A stretch of DNA of 64,000 nucleotides, from positions 124,001-188,000 of the forward strand of contig NZ_VWSG01000004.1 in assembly GCF_008629655.1 (NCBI RefSeq). Reading direction: 5' to 3'. The translations under genes and the position numbers were made by a program. The stretch is from Paenimyroides baculatum. Lineage in GTDB: Bacteria > Bacteroidota > Bacteroidia > Flavobacteriales > Flavobacteriaceae. Positions 51,703 through 62,716 of this stretch are shown piece by piece. The notes beneath the pieces were generated by a model. It was not told the DNA's origin. It ran no database searches and worked only from the letters and a program-made list of their open reading frames with translations. The first letter of the stretch is position 1, and each line of letters begins with the position of its first letter.

Positions 51703-54700
51703 TTATTGTTTGAAAATGTTAAGAAATTCATCAGCTGTTCCTATACGATTTAACCTACCTCCATTATTTTCGAATACTTTCCATGCACCTCCATTGTGAG
51801 AATCAATATCTCGAGAATAAAATTTATTCTTATATTGATAGACTTTTTGACCATGTTGATATCCAAATTCTTTAGTCTCCTTGAAACCTTTTGGAAGTTT
51901 GGAGAATCCAGATCTAGCAGCTCCAACAGTACTTCTTAAATGCGTCTCACTCGTTTTAGCAGCACTAATATTACCGCCAAAAATAACAGAATTTAATACA
52001 AAAGCAGCTATATGCCCTGCAAGAGCTTCTTGTGAATTATAAGCAGCTTCTCTATATGCTCCATTATCTCCATGACAAGACATGCAACCAATCCAAATTT
52101 TACCATCTGAACCTGCTTGTCCCCAAGAGCCCATATCGCTAGGGTATATGAACGAGTAATAAGGATCCCCTACATTAGGTTGATTTACTACCGTAGTAGA
52201 ATTGACCACTGTACTTGTTACTCCATTCTCATACCAAGAATCTCCTGCTTCTAATTCATAACCATTAAATTCAAGTTCTCCAAACTCTATTGGAGATTTA
52301 CTTTTAGGATTATTTTTTGGTATACTTTGATATTCTGAACCTCCCCTAAACCAAGATTTAATTGTACTCCAGGTTCTTGACGCCCAATTAGGACGCTCTT
52401 TGTTACCATCTCCAGGTCCTTCAGCACTCATCCCCGTAGGATCTGTGAACATAATTGGATTATTATGAACATACTGATAAGGTGTCATCGTCTGTTCCGC
52501 CAGCGGATCCACACTTACAAATATACTAATTCTTGGGTCGTAATAACGTGCGCCATAATAATACATTTGCGTGGCGTCATCCAATTCTTTTCCGTTGAAC
52601 TTAAATTTGTTGTCGTAGCCTACACCAGATTGTACATTGGCACTTTGGTTGTGTTCTACCATCATCTCCCCGAAAGGTAATGTTTCGTAGTAGTGACTTG
52701 GACGTCCGAAATAATCCGTTAAATACGTACTGCTTCCCAAATGGTCGGTATGATACCACCAAATTGGTTTGCGTAAATATTCGTCGTAAGGACCATCTTC
52801 GGCAGGACCGTTTATGCTTGTATCGTCTTTCCAGTCATCATCGATATCCGGGTGGTGCGGATTGTGCGGTGCCTCTGAACCTGGAAGGTCTACACAGTCA
52901 AAATTATTAATTACATAGTTGTAAACCGCACATGAATTTGTTAAATCACTGCGCAGGTTGTTATCGATATACATTAGTGCTTTTACCGGACAGCTGTCTA
53001 AAACTTTCTCGTCGGGTATATTAATACAGCCACAACCTGCTATAACTGACAAGCAATCTCCTGTTAAAATACCGTCGCCGTATATCAATCGTTCGTAACA
53101 CGCAAAGTTTGCGTTCAAAAATTCACGGTTGGTTTCAAAACAGTTAACCGTACAGGTATACCAACTGTAATACTGTTGGGCTTCGGTGCTGTTGCGGAAC
53201 TGGTTTATTAATATATTCAGTTCTGTTAAACAATCTGTTTGCTGTGCTCCCGGTACATTACCCGGGTTTGGCGTTGGGTTTGGTGTGTTGGTACCCGGGT
53301 TGCCTGGTGTTACAGGCACACAAACGTATTTGTTAATTTCCTTTAATGCCTCGCACATGGTATAGGTATCGGTAGTACTTGCGTTTGCAAGGTTTTTTAA
53401 CCTGTCTATTTCATTTATACAATGCTGTACCGAGTATGTAGACGGGTTGTTTACCGACACATAGTTAGCTCTAAGTGCATTAATCTGTAACAAACAATCG
53501 GCTTCGTTATTGCCAATATTTATAGAATAGGTGGTGTTTTGTACCCCCATTTGCTGGCCTAAACCGCTAAGCTGGTTACTTGCCTGTGCATTGCTATTTG
53601 CGTTTTTAGACGAATAAACAAACTGGTTTATGCCCGGTTGTAACCTGCTTGCAAAACGTTTGCCGTTTATATAGTAATGCTTGCTGTATTCGTCTTTATT
53701 AGCATCTACCACCATGTATCCCGATGGATACATTACATAAGACGTATAATCTAACACGCTGTAAATATCCTGCCCGCCTACGCTTGCTATGTTAATATTT
53801 CCTTCTGATTTAAAGGTACGCTCACCTGCATGGTCGTATATATAATGGCTTGCTTTAGATTCGTTGTCTATAACGGCTGCCAAACGGTTTTGTGCGTCCC
53901 ACACCATATCACGGGTGCTGAACCTGCCAAAATTGGTATCGTAGTTTAACATGTTTCCGTTTGCATCATAGGTAAAATCTGCAACTGCAGACTGTGATCC
54001 CATAATGTTGTTATACTCTATCTTCTCTACTGCATGCGGACGGCCACTGTTGTAACTGTAATCAGCACGGTATGAATTATTGGTTTCACCACCGGCTAAA
54101 GACGAGGTGTGGTATTGGTCTTTTTTTACAATACCATGGGTATTGTTGTACTCCATCTTTAACTCAAACTGATGATCGTCTTTATAACCTGACCAACCGC
54201 CTTTTGCTACTTTTAAACGGTTAAACTTGTCATACGTATAGTTTTTATCAAAAACACCACCCAACTGCAGTATATCATGCTGTGAAACACCATTTCTTAT
54301 TTGGGTAATGTTCTGGTTACGGTCGTAACTATACACACTACGCATAAGGGTAGAGTTGTACTGGTCGGGGCGGTTTAACTGCATGGCACGTACCCGCTGG
54401 GTGATATCGTACTCGTTAAGGGTTACCATGTCGTTACCATACAAAATCTCTGTTGGCTGGTCAAAAAAGTTGTATTTCACATCTTTTAAATAGATCTGAT
54501 CGTTGCTTTGAATACTTTTTAACTGCCCTACGCTGTTGTATCCATAGTTTACCTTTTCACCATCGGGATAGGTTAGTTCTAAAATTCTGCCCCATGAATC
54601 GTAACGGTATTGGGTGTTAAACATCATGTTGCCTGTCTGGCTTGTTAACAAGCGTTGTTCTGCTGTTACTTCACCCAGCGCACCATAAGTAAAATCGCGT

Positions 54701-57700
54701 TCACCTGTTAAATCGTTAACATGTATAACTTTACCTTTGTTTCCTACAGCAGTTCCATAAGTATAGCTTACATCGTACTGTGAATGCTGTATGTTGTGGT
54801 CGTCTATAAAAGCCGGATAGTTAATGTTTGTTAACTGGTTAAAATTATAATCGTAAACAATCCATTTGTTACCTGCATTTATTAAATTCTGGTTGGTACT
54901 TTTTGTAAGTTTCCCCGAAAGGTCGTACTCAAATTTTGATCTACCGTTGTCTGGATGTACCGTTTGGGTTTTCTGCCCAAAATTGTCGTATGTGTAACTT
55001 GTTGTTTGGTTATCTGCATCTTTTACACTCAGCAATTCATTAATATTATTATAGAAATAAAGGGTGCTTAAACGATTACCTGTGGTTGTATCAATCTGCC
55101 AGGTATTGGTTACACGGCCTCTTTCGTCTTTAAACGTTTTGGTTCTGTTACCTTCCGGTAAGGTTATCTGTTCAAAAGATCTTGTTGTATAATGGTGATC
55201 CTGCTCGGCACCATACTCAAAGCTTGTAGTGGCATTTAAACCGTGAACGTGGTTTTGAATTACCCGATCTTGCATGTCGTAGGTTACTGATGATTTTTCA
55301 TCAATAGTATGTGTTAATCCGGTATAAGTTTCAAGGAAATCATTGAACACGCCGTTACAGTCTATTCTTTCCTGACCCAGATAACTTTCTATGACACGTC
55401 CGAACTCATCGTACACCTGACGGCCCGATACTGCAAAACGATAGCCGCTGCCCGGAGTGGTGCAGTTAGGATCCTGTTCTAATGCCAGCTGTTTTTTGGT
55501 TTGAATGATTCTTCCCAAACCATCGGCAAATGACGAGGTATGAAGTACCTGCTCACCTGGGGTAGCAAATTCATCAAAAATATTGTGCTTGGTTATTGCA
55601 TAACGCAGATTGGATCCCGGTACTGTTTTATATTCGTTACGTATGGTCCAGTGATTGTTATAAGGTCCTTTAAATTCTTTTACACGGCGTAACGGATCGT
55701 AACTATTGATAAATTGTACACCATTAATATCAGTCTGTACCAAAGGCATTCCAAAATGATCATACACTGTGCTGCTACTAAATCCGTAAGCATCGGTTAC
55801 CTGTGTAACAAACTGCTTAAAGGTATTATCGTACACATAAGTAAAAGACATACGTTGGTTGTTTAGCGCTGCCGGTAAGGTTACTTGTGTAAGGTTCCCT
55901 AAAGAATCATACGCCAAATCGGTAGTTGCTTTTTCTGCCGGGTTGTTACTGTAATCTTTATAGCGGTGAATTTTAGTAATATTTCCTGTATTAGGATCTA
56001 TTTCAGTGGTGCTGTATCTTTGATAGCCACCTACCCTGTGCGATGCAGGAATGTTTACAATGTACTTGGTTGGCGTATCAATGTAATGGTACGTCATGGC
56101 AGCTCCGTTAAGGAAATACTCATCTAAATAAAATGTTACGTTACCATAACGGTCATACGTTTCAAACACTGAACTGTTCAAATCCTGGTGTGCCACCGAA
56201 GTGCTGTTGCCATTGTAATGGAACACCATACTTTTTGTTCTGTTTACCAGCGGAAGAATTCTGCTGGTATCGGTATAAGTTACCGAAGGAGCACTGTTTG
56301 TTGTAAATGAAGCTGAAGCATTAGGCTGCAGTGAATAATACGAATATTCATTCTCTGATACGCTTAATAAGCGGTTCATTCCGTCTTTGGTGGTTTCTCT
56401 CTTTAAAAGATTTCCTATGTACTGGTATTTTCTGCTGTCTGAAGAGTTACCCGCTAAATAAACCTCACCAGCAGTCATATCGTTTAATACATATTCCTGC
56501 ATATTGCTGCGGTAAACCCCTCCGTTTTTGTCTAACTGGTAAGTTGTTACTTCACCAAAACCTAAAAATTTACGTTCACGGCGGTCTTTTAACCCGTTCT
56601 GGTATTCAAAAGCATAATGCTGTTCATTTTCTCCGTCACCGGCAAAATTATCATTAACCTTTACTTCACTTAGCACCCATTTTTTAAACGGCATTTTATA
56701 ATTAGGACCAAAAGGTGTTTTAGAAAGGGTATTTTCAGTGGCATAATCCATTGTAATAACAGAACCGGTAGGATTTTTTACCTGTTTTAACATGTTGGTA
56801 CGACGTATTTTAGAGAACTGTACCTTTACTTCATTCTCGGTATCAGAACGCACAATATCTGTATAGCCGTCGCCATCAAAATCTCTGAAGCTTACATTTT
56901 GCTGGTTTAAATTGCTTCCCCAGCTTTTACCGCCACCGCCGCCTACTTTTATTATAAAAGGAAGAATTGCCAATTGTATTGGAATCAATACAGAAAGATT
57001 AACTGTTGTTCCAAAAGCAGTTGATGATGATTTACTATTATAAGGTAAACTCGCATATGAACTGTGGTAGGTTCCATAATTAAACGAAATACCGTTTCCG
57101 CTAATATAATCAGGCAGTCCGTCACCGTTAAAATCTACAAAATCATTCTTATCATAGGTATTACTGGTGGATCCGCTGATTCCTAAAGATAAGTCAAGGT
57201 TTGATAAACTTTTACCTACAATCTGCTGTATACCACCACCTACGCTATAGCCGTGCGACCTTGTTTCACTTAACTTGTGTACATTATAACCTGTCCACAT
57301 GCTTGGAACATAACTTTTGGCTGTATTTAATTCAATGACTCCATTTTCCTTTATCAGATCTATCAAGCCGTCGCCATTTATGTCTACCAATGCGCCTTCG
57401 GGCTTAGAGTCTGTTTTAAATTCATTAAGTCCTGCATTCACACTGAAACTTGTACTGGTACCTATTTTAAATGCAGAGCTATTTCCATACTTATCTAAAA
57501 CGGTGGCTATATGAGCAGTACCACCCCCCAAACCGTCTCCGCTTCCGCTGCTGGTAGTGGTTGTCATTAACCCCTTATTCAAGTAGTTTGCTGTACTTAA
57601 ACCACCGCGTGGCGTGGTTAACTGAATCTGACTCCCTACAATATCGGGATAACCGTCTCCGTTTACATCAAAATAGTCGTTCATCTGGTTGGTAATACCA

Positions 57701-60700
57701 TTACTTTTTGATTTACTTCTGGTTAACGTACCAAAACCGATACTGGCTCCTTGCGATTTAGATTCCGAATACGATTCTTTAACGATTGAAACCGCTCCGT
57801 AAGTACAGTTAGCCGTAGGATCCAGCACTTTTGTCAATGCTTTACCTTCATTCTCATAGCTTAAGTACGGACTCATTTCACTGCTACCAACAAACAGGTC
57901 TTTATGCAGGCTCCATGCACTGTCTGCCCTATCTGAGCGTAACAATACAAAATGCTTCATTGCTTCCTGCTGGTTCTCGTTTAAAGACACGTTTGCGCCG
58001 CCAACCTTAAATTTATCGTTTTCAAAATCATACTCCAAATCTTCAACAGTAGCATTTTGCAGTTGATTTTTTATACCATTAGCTGCAGACTGCTCGGCCG
58101 CAGACGGTGTATTTTTTGAAGAAGTACCCGCAAGAGCATTACGGCTTATAAAACTTTTTTCAATAGGCGTAAAATTCTGGTCAGGGTTCGCTCCTTTATA
58201 CGCGAACTGTCCCCAACCTTTATAAAGAGTTCCCAAACCGCTTTCCTCCGGGGTCAATGTACTGATATTACCTTTATTGAAACCGCCTGAAACACCGCTT
58301 ATATGAGGGCTCTGCATAGGGGCATCATAGGTCATGTGCAGCAAACCGCTGTTATTCTGATAATGGTTCAAGGCAGTTGCTACCAAATAATTATCGGTAT
58401 AATATTCAAAAGAATATTCTATGCCCGGATTCGGATTTATAAATGCAGGCGCAGTACTCACATCCTGGCTTTCTTCCGAATGCGGATTGGCATATTGTTT
58501 TACCCCGATAATGTTACCATCATCGTTTACCCTGTATTCAAATCTTGCCGCCAGACCGTTGGTCGCCATAGGAATGGTTCCGTTATTGTCGGTTACAATC
58601 AATGTAATTACTTTATCATTACATTCATTTTCTCCCTGACAAGCCGGTAAAGAAAACGCATTGTTGATAGATACTACCGCACCTGCAGGAAACACCGATT
58701 TTGGGTAATACGTTAACGGATCGTCCTGCATTAAATATCTTGGTACAATATATCTTCCAGGGTCATTAGGAATATTTATGTTTATTAACTTAGGCATAAA
58801 AGCGCTGTCGAAACGTTTCCAGTTAACAGGTCCTTTTGCTGTAACTTCAATATCCACATAACCATAAGTATCGGGATTATCCGTATCAATATTAGTTGAC
58901 CAAGATACAGGACCTACCTGTAGATTTCTCGAAGGCAAATTTTTAGACTTAATAAAATCCAAAGTAATGTTACCACTACTGCTTCCTGATAATGCTGTTT
59001 TATTCCCATTTTGATCCAGTTTATATCCCCTTACGGTAATTTCTACATTGGTATCTAAATTTAGGGTATTATCATGAGGCCACTGTATACGGTAATTACC
59101 GGGCTCAAAAACAGGAAGTGCCTCTAAAACAGAGTCGCCATACAGAAAAGCTTCACTAAATTTAGATGGCGCTGATGATGTGGGACTTATGTATTTAATA
59201 ACAGGATCCCAGTTTACATTTACCCTTTCATTTGGTTCCTGACTGCTGTTTACCCTGAAATAAATATGGTCACCCGTGTTAACCGTTGCGGTTTTACTTA
59301 TTGACTGCGTATTGTTAACCAATAAGGTTGGTGCTAACAGATAATCTTTGGTATAATTGGGAAAAGGTATCGGATGCAAAACCAAAGGAGATGAGGGATT
59401 CCATGGAACCAATGGTACTTTTACATTAATTTTTATAGGTGATCTGTTAGGATGCCATATCTGCCATGGGGATGGCGCATTGTCTGCACTTGTTTCTATA
59501 GAATAGCGTATACCGTTGTTTGATGCAACAAATGCCTTTGAAATATCGCCTGTAATTTCTATCTGCCCCGGCTTGGGTGCTACCCATACTTTTACCACAT
59601 CTAAAAAGTCACCATCGGTACTTAAAGGTGGTAACGGTGGTGAAATGCCCGGATCTACTGCTCCTTCTTTTAATATCAGGTTTGGCGTTAAACTACTGTC
59701 ACATGTAAAAGTTGGTGCACCTGAATTAGGATCGATTCTGTTGAAATAAACAATTTTATCACTTACAAAATCAATAAGCCCATCACTGTTTACATCTGCT
59801 AAGAAGGTACGCGAAATATTGTTTGTATGCGATTTAGACGCATTTAAATTAACAAACATAAGGGAAAGCGATAGTTCCTTATCACTCTTGGTGGTGCTTT
59901 CGCTAAAGCCCAAATCACTAATATGGTGTGTTTGGTAAAGATTCTGGCTGAAACCCGTACCGTTTATATTTTTACGGTATTTTACGGTGTTGCCAATTTT
60001 TACAACCTTATCATCCAGACCGTCTCCGTCTATATCCAATAACATCATGGAAGGCGAACTGTCTGTCTTTAATTTTGTAGGAAAGCCAAAGTTAATGGTT
60101 CCACCATAACTAAACGGCAGATAGGCCGGTGGATTGGGCAAAACAGTGAATCCTGCACCAAAATTTATTTCTGAAGTAGTATAATCTTCAATGGTAGAGC
60201 TCAGCGTCGCGTGTTTTTCGTTAGGAAAATCAGACGTCACCGGTATGGTTTCTTCCGCACCGAACAATCCCCCTGCAGCATCATTGTAATATTCAAAATT
60301 ATGGGTATATTCTTCGGTTCCGGTTACTGCGCCTCCTTGGTTTCCATTATCAATTTTTTGAAGGTTTTTTGTAGTAATACTGTTTAACAAGCGTTTACCA
60401 AACGCACCGTTACCATAATTAAAGTGGTATTCTACATCATAATTACAAGATTTATTCAATGCTATATCATCATGTCTATCACAAGTTACCTTAATATAAT
60501 CCACTTGTCCTGCATTTACCTCTTTAAAACCGTAACGGTAATTAAAATTTGCATCGGGACGGGCATAATTATTCTTTTTATATTCAAATTGTACCTTATA
60601 TATACGCCATTCTGGATCATTAAATGGATGGTTTTGATGGTGTGTATATTCAATACGCATCAAACGCATTTCTACACCTCCACTTAAATTACCTGTTGGA

Positions 60701-62703
60701 TGAGTTTCTACATGGGGGTAATACTGGATATAATTTCCGTTTTTATCTGTAACTCTGGTTAAATACCATTTACCAATATTTGTGCTTGACGAACCTCTTA
60801 ATGGCATATCGTACTGATACTTTGTCCCGGATTTGTCCCAAACAACCCATGTGTAAGTAGAAGGGGAACTACCGATTCTTTGTATTTTAGAAAAAGAACC
60901 TTCAACTTTAGGATAAAACATCTTTACAGAACCTGTTCTGTTAGGAACCGCAGAAGAAGAGGCACTTCGCTGTGGCTGATAGTAGCCACTGCCGCTTTCC
61001 ATCATCAGTTCTTCTCCGTTCAACAGATAACTCTCTGTTTCTTTTTGTGGATCATATACCGGCACACCATACTTGGTTTCTACACTTATATATGGATAGG
61101 CAATATCCCAACCGTAACCAAATGGGCCGCTGCTGCCGTTGTTGTTGTAAGAAACAGATAAATTCGGCTGCATACCATTACGACCTGCCGGAACATTAAT
61201 TGGAAACTCTAAAGTTCCATCACCTTTCTGGTTTGCCGTTGGTGGCTGTACCTGCACTATGTTTGCTGTAGGATTAGCTACCTGAATGTCTGAAATTGAC
61301 GTTGGGGTAAACGAACTGGTTTCTGGTGATTCCGGAGACTGAATGATTCCTGCAATGTAATCGGTAAAATGATCGGTTAATCCCACCACTTTGTCCTGAT
61401 CTGCCATTATAGTGTCTGTTGGTACCGACAACCAGCGGCGCTGGTCCATATCAAAATAAAGAATCTTAACATCTTGGGCATTATACCCGCTTGGAAGTAA
61501 GGTTTTGTCGAACTTTACTGTTACCTGTGCATTTTCTTTAAACTTGGCTCCTTCGGGTAAAAAACGATAACCTGATTTGTTTTGTGTTACGTTGATGATG
61601 TTGGTACCAAGAGGTGCCAGATCAATCGCGCGTAATTTTTGAACGGTAATCTGCTCTACTTTTTCATAGCTTTCTTTCTTTATATTGAAGCCGACTTCTT
61701 CCAAAGTAAAACCATAACTTTTATCGTCCAATTCTTTGATAAGGCTGTAGCCTTCGGCTTTTTTAAAGGTATGAACAGCAGCTTCTGAAGCTTCGGTTAA
61801 CTGAACCTGCTCACTGTAAACCACCGTACCCTGCTTTTTAAGCTGAAGGTCGATTTGATTGGTACCTGAAGCGTGTGCTACTATGGTTTCGAACTCGTTG
61901 TTTTTAACCGCTACTTTTTCGTTGTTTACATATAAATCGAATCCTCCTGTCAAAACACTTCCCTTAAGGTAGGCCTTATTGTCTTTTGTATAAACAACAG
62001 CACCGTCTGCTAATGCTACCAGCTTTTGATCTGCAATTGGTACGGCTTTTATGCTTACGTTCTTTACCTTATAATTGGCACTTTTGTTTTCAAAGGCAGT
62101 AAACAGTAAATGGTTTACTCCATCCTTTAACTGATTTAAAGATATGGTTTCTTCCAGATGGTTCCACTTGGAATTCTTCTTTACAACGTAACCACCCGTT
62201 GCGTTGTTTTCATTGATACTGCGTGAGATACCCGAAACATTTTCAATACCGTACACTTCGTAGCTCAAGCGTATTTCTTTTTCTGCTAAAATCTGCTTTT
62301 CTATATTGAAGGAAAAGATGTTGTCTGAAGGATCATCGCTATTACTGTTGTTTGCATAACCTATGGTTCCCGATTTATCCTGAGAGAATATTTCTATTGT
62401 GGTTTCTTCGGCATGGGATACCGCAGAAGGTGCCGACAACCGGTAACTTTTACTGCTTGGCTTTGTTTTTGAGGCTGCATTGTTTGCAGCAGCTTCTTTC
62501 GGTTCTGTGCGTTTAGCTGCTTCCGAATTCAGATAGTCATCCGGACTCTCGTAATGAATGTAGTATTTTGATTTTGCAACGTACGGAAAATGCTCCACCA
62601 TAGCATAAACCGGATAGGCAAAAAACTGAAAGAAAATACCAAACATTATGATATAGTATAAAATTCTGTAACCGAATTTTAAGGGGTTCATTGATGCGTT
62701 CAT
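51703..62703 (-). CDS. SpvB/TcdB-Rhs polymorphic toxin with Ntox21-like tip
   Basis: 3666 aa. One hydrophobic N-terminal segment (about 12-36), beta-rich domains to 460, SpvB-type region 480-580 (GTLEFPINVPAGRNGMQPNL), FG-GAP/VCBS Asp motifs (DIDGDGLDDKVV 888; DVNSDGLIDF 968; DVNGDGYPDIV 1684; three more to 1950), Rhs/YD repeats 2230-3060, a Cys- and Pro-rich insert about 3060-3275, Rhs core YYYGARYYDPR about 3395 and DPTGM about 3425. The tip ends HGQKVYQYKNKFYSRDIDSHNGGAWKVFENN..RLNRIGTADEF, the Ntox21 pattern; relatives cleave rRNA. Uninterrupted frame, no inserts. No T9SS tail; export route unknown. 13 bp after the T9SS protein gene. Confidence 0.88.
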   Translation of the reverse strand: MNASMNPLKFGYRILYYIIMFGIFFQFFAYPVYAMVEHFPYVAKSKYYIHYESPDDYLNSEAAKRTEPKEAAANNAASKTKPSSKSYRLSAPSAVSHAEETTIEIFSQDKSGTIGYANNSNSDDPSDNIFSFNIEKQILAEKEIRLSYEVYGIENVSGISRSINENNATGGYVVKKNSKWNHLEETISLNQLKDGVNHLLFTAFENKSANYKVKNVSIKAVPIADQKLVALADGAVVYTKDNKAYLKGSVLTGGFDLYVNNEKVAVKNNEFETIVAHASGTNQIDLQLKKQGTVVYSEQVQLTEASEAAVHTFKKAEGYSLIKELDDKSYGFTLEEVGFNIKKESYEKVEQITVQKLRAIDLAPLGTNIINVTQNKSGYRFLPEGAKFKENAQVTVKFDKTLLPSGYNAQDVKILYFDMDQRRWLSVPTDTIMADQDKVVGLTDHFTDYIAGIIQSPESPETSSFTPTSISDIQVANPTANIVQVQPPTANQKGDGTLEFPINVPAGRNGMQPNLSVSYNNNGSSGPFGYGWDIAYPYISVETKYGVPVYDPQKETESYLLNGEELMMESGSGYYQPQRSASSSAVPNRTGSVKMFYPKVEGSFSKIQRIGSSPSTYTWVVWDKSGTKYQYDMPLRGSSSTNIGKWYLTRVTDKNGNYIQYYPHVETHPTGNLSGGVEMRLMRIEYTHHQNHPFNDPEWRIYKVQFEYKKNNYARPDANFNYRYGFKEVNAGQVDYIKVTCDRHDDIALNKSCNYDVEYHFNYGNGAFGKRLLNSITTKNLQKIDNGNQGGAVTGTEEYTHNFEYYNDAAGGLFGAEETIPVTSDFPNEKHATLSSTIEDYTTSEINFGAGFTVLPNPPAYLPFSYGGTINFGFPTKLKTDSSPSMMLLDIDGDGLDDKVVKIGNTVKYRKNINGTGFSQNLYQTHHISDLGFSESTTKSDKELSLSLMFVNLNASKSHTNNISRTFLADVNSDGLIDFVSDKIVYFNRIDPNSGAPTFTCDSSLTPNLILKEGAVDPGISPPLPPLSTDGDFLDVVKVWVAPKPGQIEITGDISKAFVASNNGIRYSIETSADNAPSPWQIWHPNRSPIKINVKVPLVPWNPSSPLVLHPIPFPNYTKDYLLAPTLLVNNTQSISKTATVNTGDHIYFRVNSSQEPNERVNVNWDPVIKYISPTSSAPSKFSEAFLYGDSVLEALPVFEPGNYRIQWPHDNTLNLDTNVEITVRGYKLDQNGNKTALSGSSSGNITLDFIKSKNLPSRNLQVGPVSWSTNIDTDNPDTYGYVDIEVTAKGPVNWKRFDSAFMPKLININIPNDPGRYIVPRYLMQDDPLTYYPKSVFPAGAVVSINNAFSLPACQGENECNDKVITLIVTDNNGTIPMATNGLAARFEYRVNDDGNIIGVKQYANPHSEESQDVSTAPAFINPNPGIEYSFEYYTDNYLVATALNHYQNNSGLLHMTYDAPMQSPHISGVSGGFNKGNISTLTPEESGLGTLYKGWGQFAYKGANPDQNFTPIEKSFISRNALAGTSSKNTPSAAEQSAANGIKNQLQNATVEDLEYDFENDKFKVGGANVSLNENQQEAMKHFVLLRSDRADSAWSLHKDLFVGSSEMSPYLSYENEGKALTKVLDPTANCTYGAVSIVKESYSESKSQGASIGFGTLTRSKSKSNGITNQMNDYFDVNGDGYPDIVGSQIQLTTPRGGLSTANYLNKGLMTTTTSSGSGDGLGGGTAHIATVLDKYGNSSAFKIGTSTSFSVNAGLNEFKTDSKPEGALVDINGDGLIDLIKENGVIELNTAKSYVPSMWTGYNVHKLSETRSHGYSVGGGIQQIVGKSLSNLDLSLGISGSTSNTYDKNDFVDFNGDGLPDYISGNGISFNYGTYHSSYASLPYNSKSSSTAFGTTVNLSVLIPIQLAILPFIIKVGGGGGKSWGSNLNQQNVSFRDFDGDGYTDIVRSDTENEVKVQFSKIRRTNMLKQVKNPTGSVITMDYATENTLSKTPFGPNYKMPFKKWVLSEVKVNDNFAGDGENEQHYAFEYQNGLKDRRERKFLGFGEVTTYQLDKNGGVYRSNMQEYVLNDMTAGEVYLAGNSSDSRKYQYIGNLLKRETTKDGMNRLLSVSENEYSYYSLQPNASASFTTNSAPSVTYTDTSRILPLVNRTKSMVFHYNGNSTSVAHQDLNSSVFETYDRYGNVTFYLDEYFLNGAAMTYHYIDTPTKYIVNIPASHRVGGYQRYSTTEIDPNTGNITKIHRYKDYSNNPAEKATTDLAYDSLGNLTQVTLPAALNNQRMSFTYVYDNTFKQFVTQVTDAYGFSSSTVYDHFGMPLVQTDINGVQFINSYDPLRRVKEFKGPYNNHWTIRNEYKTVPGSNLRYAITKHNIFDEFATPGEQVLHTSSFADGLGRIIQTKKQLALEQDPNCTTPGSGYRFAVSGRQVYDEFGRVIESYLGQERIDCNGVFNDFLETYTGLTHTIDEKSSVTYDMQDRVIQNHVHGLNATTSFEYGAEQDHHYTTRSFEQITLPEGNRTKTFKDERGRVTNTWQIDTTTGNRLSTLYFYNNINELLSVKDADNQTTSYTYDNFGQKTQTVHPDNGRSKFEYDLSGKLTKSTNQNLINAGNKWIVYDYNFNQLTNINYPAFIDDHNIQHSQYDVSYTYGTAVGNKGKVIHVNDLTGERDFTYGALGEVTAEQRLLTSQTGNMMFNTQYRYDSWGRILELTYPDGEKVNYGYNSVGQLKSIQSNDQIYLKDVKYNFFDQPTEILYGNDMVTLNEYDITQRVRAMQLNRPDQYNSTLMRSVYSYDRNQNITQIRNGVSQHDILQLGGVFDKNYTYDKFNRLKVAKGGWSGYKDDHQFELKMEYNNTHGIVKKDQYHTSSLAGGETNNSYRADYSYNSGRPHAVEKIEYNNIMGSQSAVADFTYDANGNMLNYDTNFGRFSTRDMVWDAQNRLAAVIDNESKASHYIYDHAGERTFKSEGNINIASVGGQDIYSVLDYTSYVMYPSGYMVVDANKDEYSKHYYINGKRFASRLQPGINQFVYSSKNANSNAQASNQLSGLGQQMGVQNTTYSINIGNNEADCLLQINALRANYVSVNNPSTYSVQHCINEIDRLKNLANASTTDTYTMCEALKEINKYVCVPVTPGNPGTNTPNPTPNPGNVPGAQQTDCLTELNILINQFRNSTEAQQYYSWYTCTVNCFETNREFLNANFACYERLIYGDGILTGDCLSVIAGCGCINIPDEKVLDSCPVKALMYIDNNLRSDLTNSCAVYNYVINNFDCVDLPGSEAPHNPHHPDIDDDWKDDTSINGPAEDGPYDEYLRKPIWWYHTDHLGSSTYLTDYFGRPSHYYETLPFGEMMVEHNQSANVQSGVGYDNKFKFNGKELDDATQMYYYGARYYDPRISIFVSVDPLAEQTMTPYQYVHNNPIMFTDPTGMSAEGPGDGNKERPNWASRTWSTIKSWFRGGSEYQSIPKNNPKSKSPIEFGELEFNGYELEAGDSWYENGVTSTVVNSTTVVNQPNVGDPYYSFIYPSDMGSWGQAGSDGKIWIGCMSCHGDNGAYREAAYNSQEALAGHIAAFVLNSVIFGGNISAAKTSETHLRSTVGAARSGFSKLPKGFKETKEFGYQHGQKVYQYKNKFYSRDIDSHNGGAWKVFENNGGRLNRIGTADEFLNIFKQ

Positions 62704-62716
62704 AGTGTTTTTTAGT

